Shown: positions 63,970 to 64,000 of the stretch, piece after piece
Numbering within the stretch: the stretch's first letter is position 1
Layout of the letters: every line of letters begins with the position of its first letter
Source: Rostratula benghalensis
Lineage: Eukaryota > Chordata > Aves > Charadriiformes > Rostratulidae
Length of the DNA: 64,000 nucleotides
NCBI GenBank assembly: GCA_013399305.1
Contig: VXAI01000303.1
Location: 679,095 to 743,094, forward strand
Direction of reading: 5' to 3'
Translations under genes and position numbers: made by a program
The notes under the pieces: model-generated
Database searches by the model: none
Seen by the model: only the letters and a program-made list of their open reading frames with translations
Told to the model about the DNA's origin: nothing

Positions 63970-64000
<31 letters not shown>
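63970..64000 (+). repeat. T31 run reaching the window edge
   Basis: The last 31 bases are T. The run may continue past the window, or it may mark the end of an assembled contig. Confidence 0.98.

Noticed and set aside
1..64000. tRNA, rRNA, CRISPR arrays, operons, bacterial-type promoters or terminators
   Set aside because: Nothing resembling these was seen. The repeat content is that of a bird nuclear genome.

Overview
The window looks like bird nuclear DNA, non-genic or deep-intronic. The main evidence is nine recognisable 5'-truncated CR1 LINE copies with typical avian 3' ends (ATTCTATG/ATTCTGTG-type tail repeats, 'tccaacctgaatgattctatgattctat'-like ends). One LTR of a widespread avian endogenous retrovirus type supports this. 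The DNA is AT-rich and CpG-poor. No SINEs, no CpG island, no rRNA or tRNA gene and no multi-exon coding pattern were seen. All identifications come from reading the sequence and remembering repeat families; no search was run.

Layout: 1-1608 has nothing recognised. 1609-2564 is a probable solo LTR with an internal ~47-bp tandem array. 3690-4600 is an old, internally deleted CR1 (+). A possible short 5' exon with a start codon lies at 6437-6571. 8692-9797 is a long 3' CR1 fragment (-). 20751-20990 is a CR1 3' end (+). 26252-27330 is a CR1 (-) split by a second CR1 (-) at 26519-26963. 37610-37940 (-) and 40672-40985 (+) are further CR1 3' ends. 59527-61708 is a CR1 (+) split by another CR1 (+) at 59693-60502. 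The window ends in a 31-base T run.

Between the repeats are long unique stretches. A few (about 19.14-19.43, 36.12-36.56, 36.88-37.09 and 51.80-52.17 kb) look like conserved regulatory DNA by their texture and motif clusters, but conservation cannot be tested here. Simple-sequence tracts include a 131-nt pyrimidine tract at 44.5 kb, an A/C-rich block at 18.5 kb and a T/A inverted repeat at 48.3 kb.

No functional protein-coding gene can be supported. The longest open frame (295 codons, 59534-60421) is a chimera created by one CR1 landing in another. The clearest structural results are the two CR1-in-CR1 nests. Both hosts belong to the same CR1 subfamily, lie on opposite strands, and are about 33 kb apart. 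I found no convincing previously undescribed biological system.
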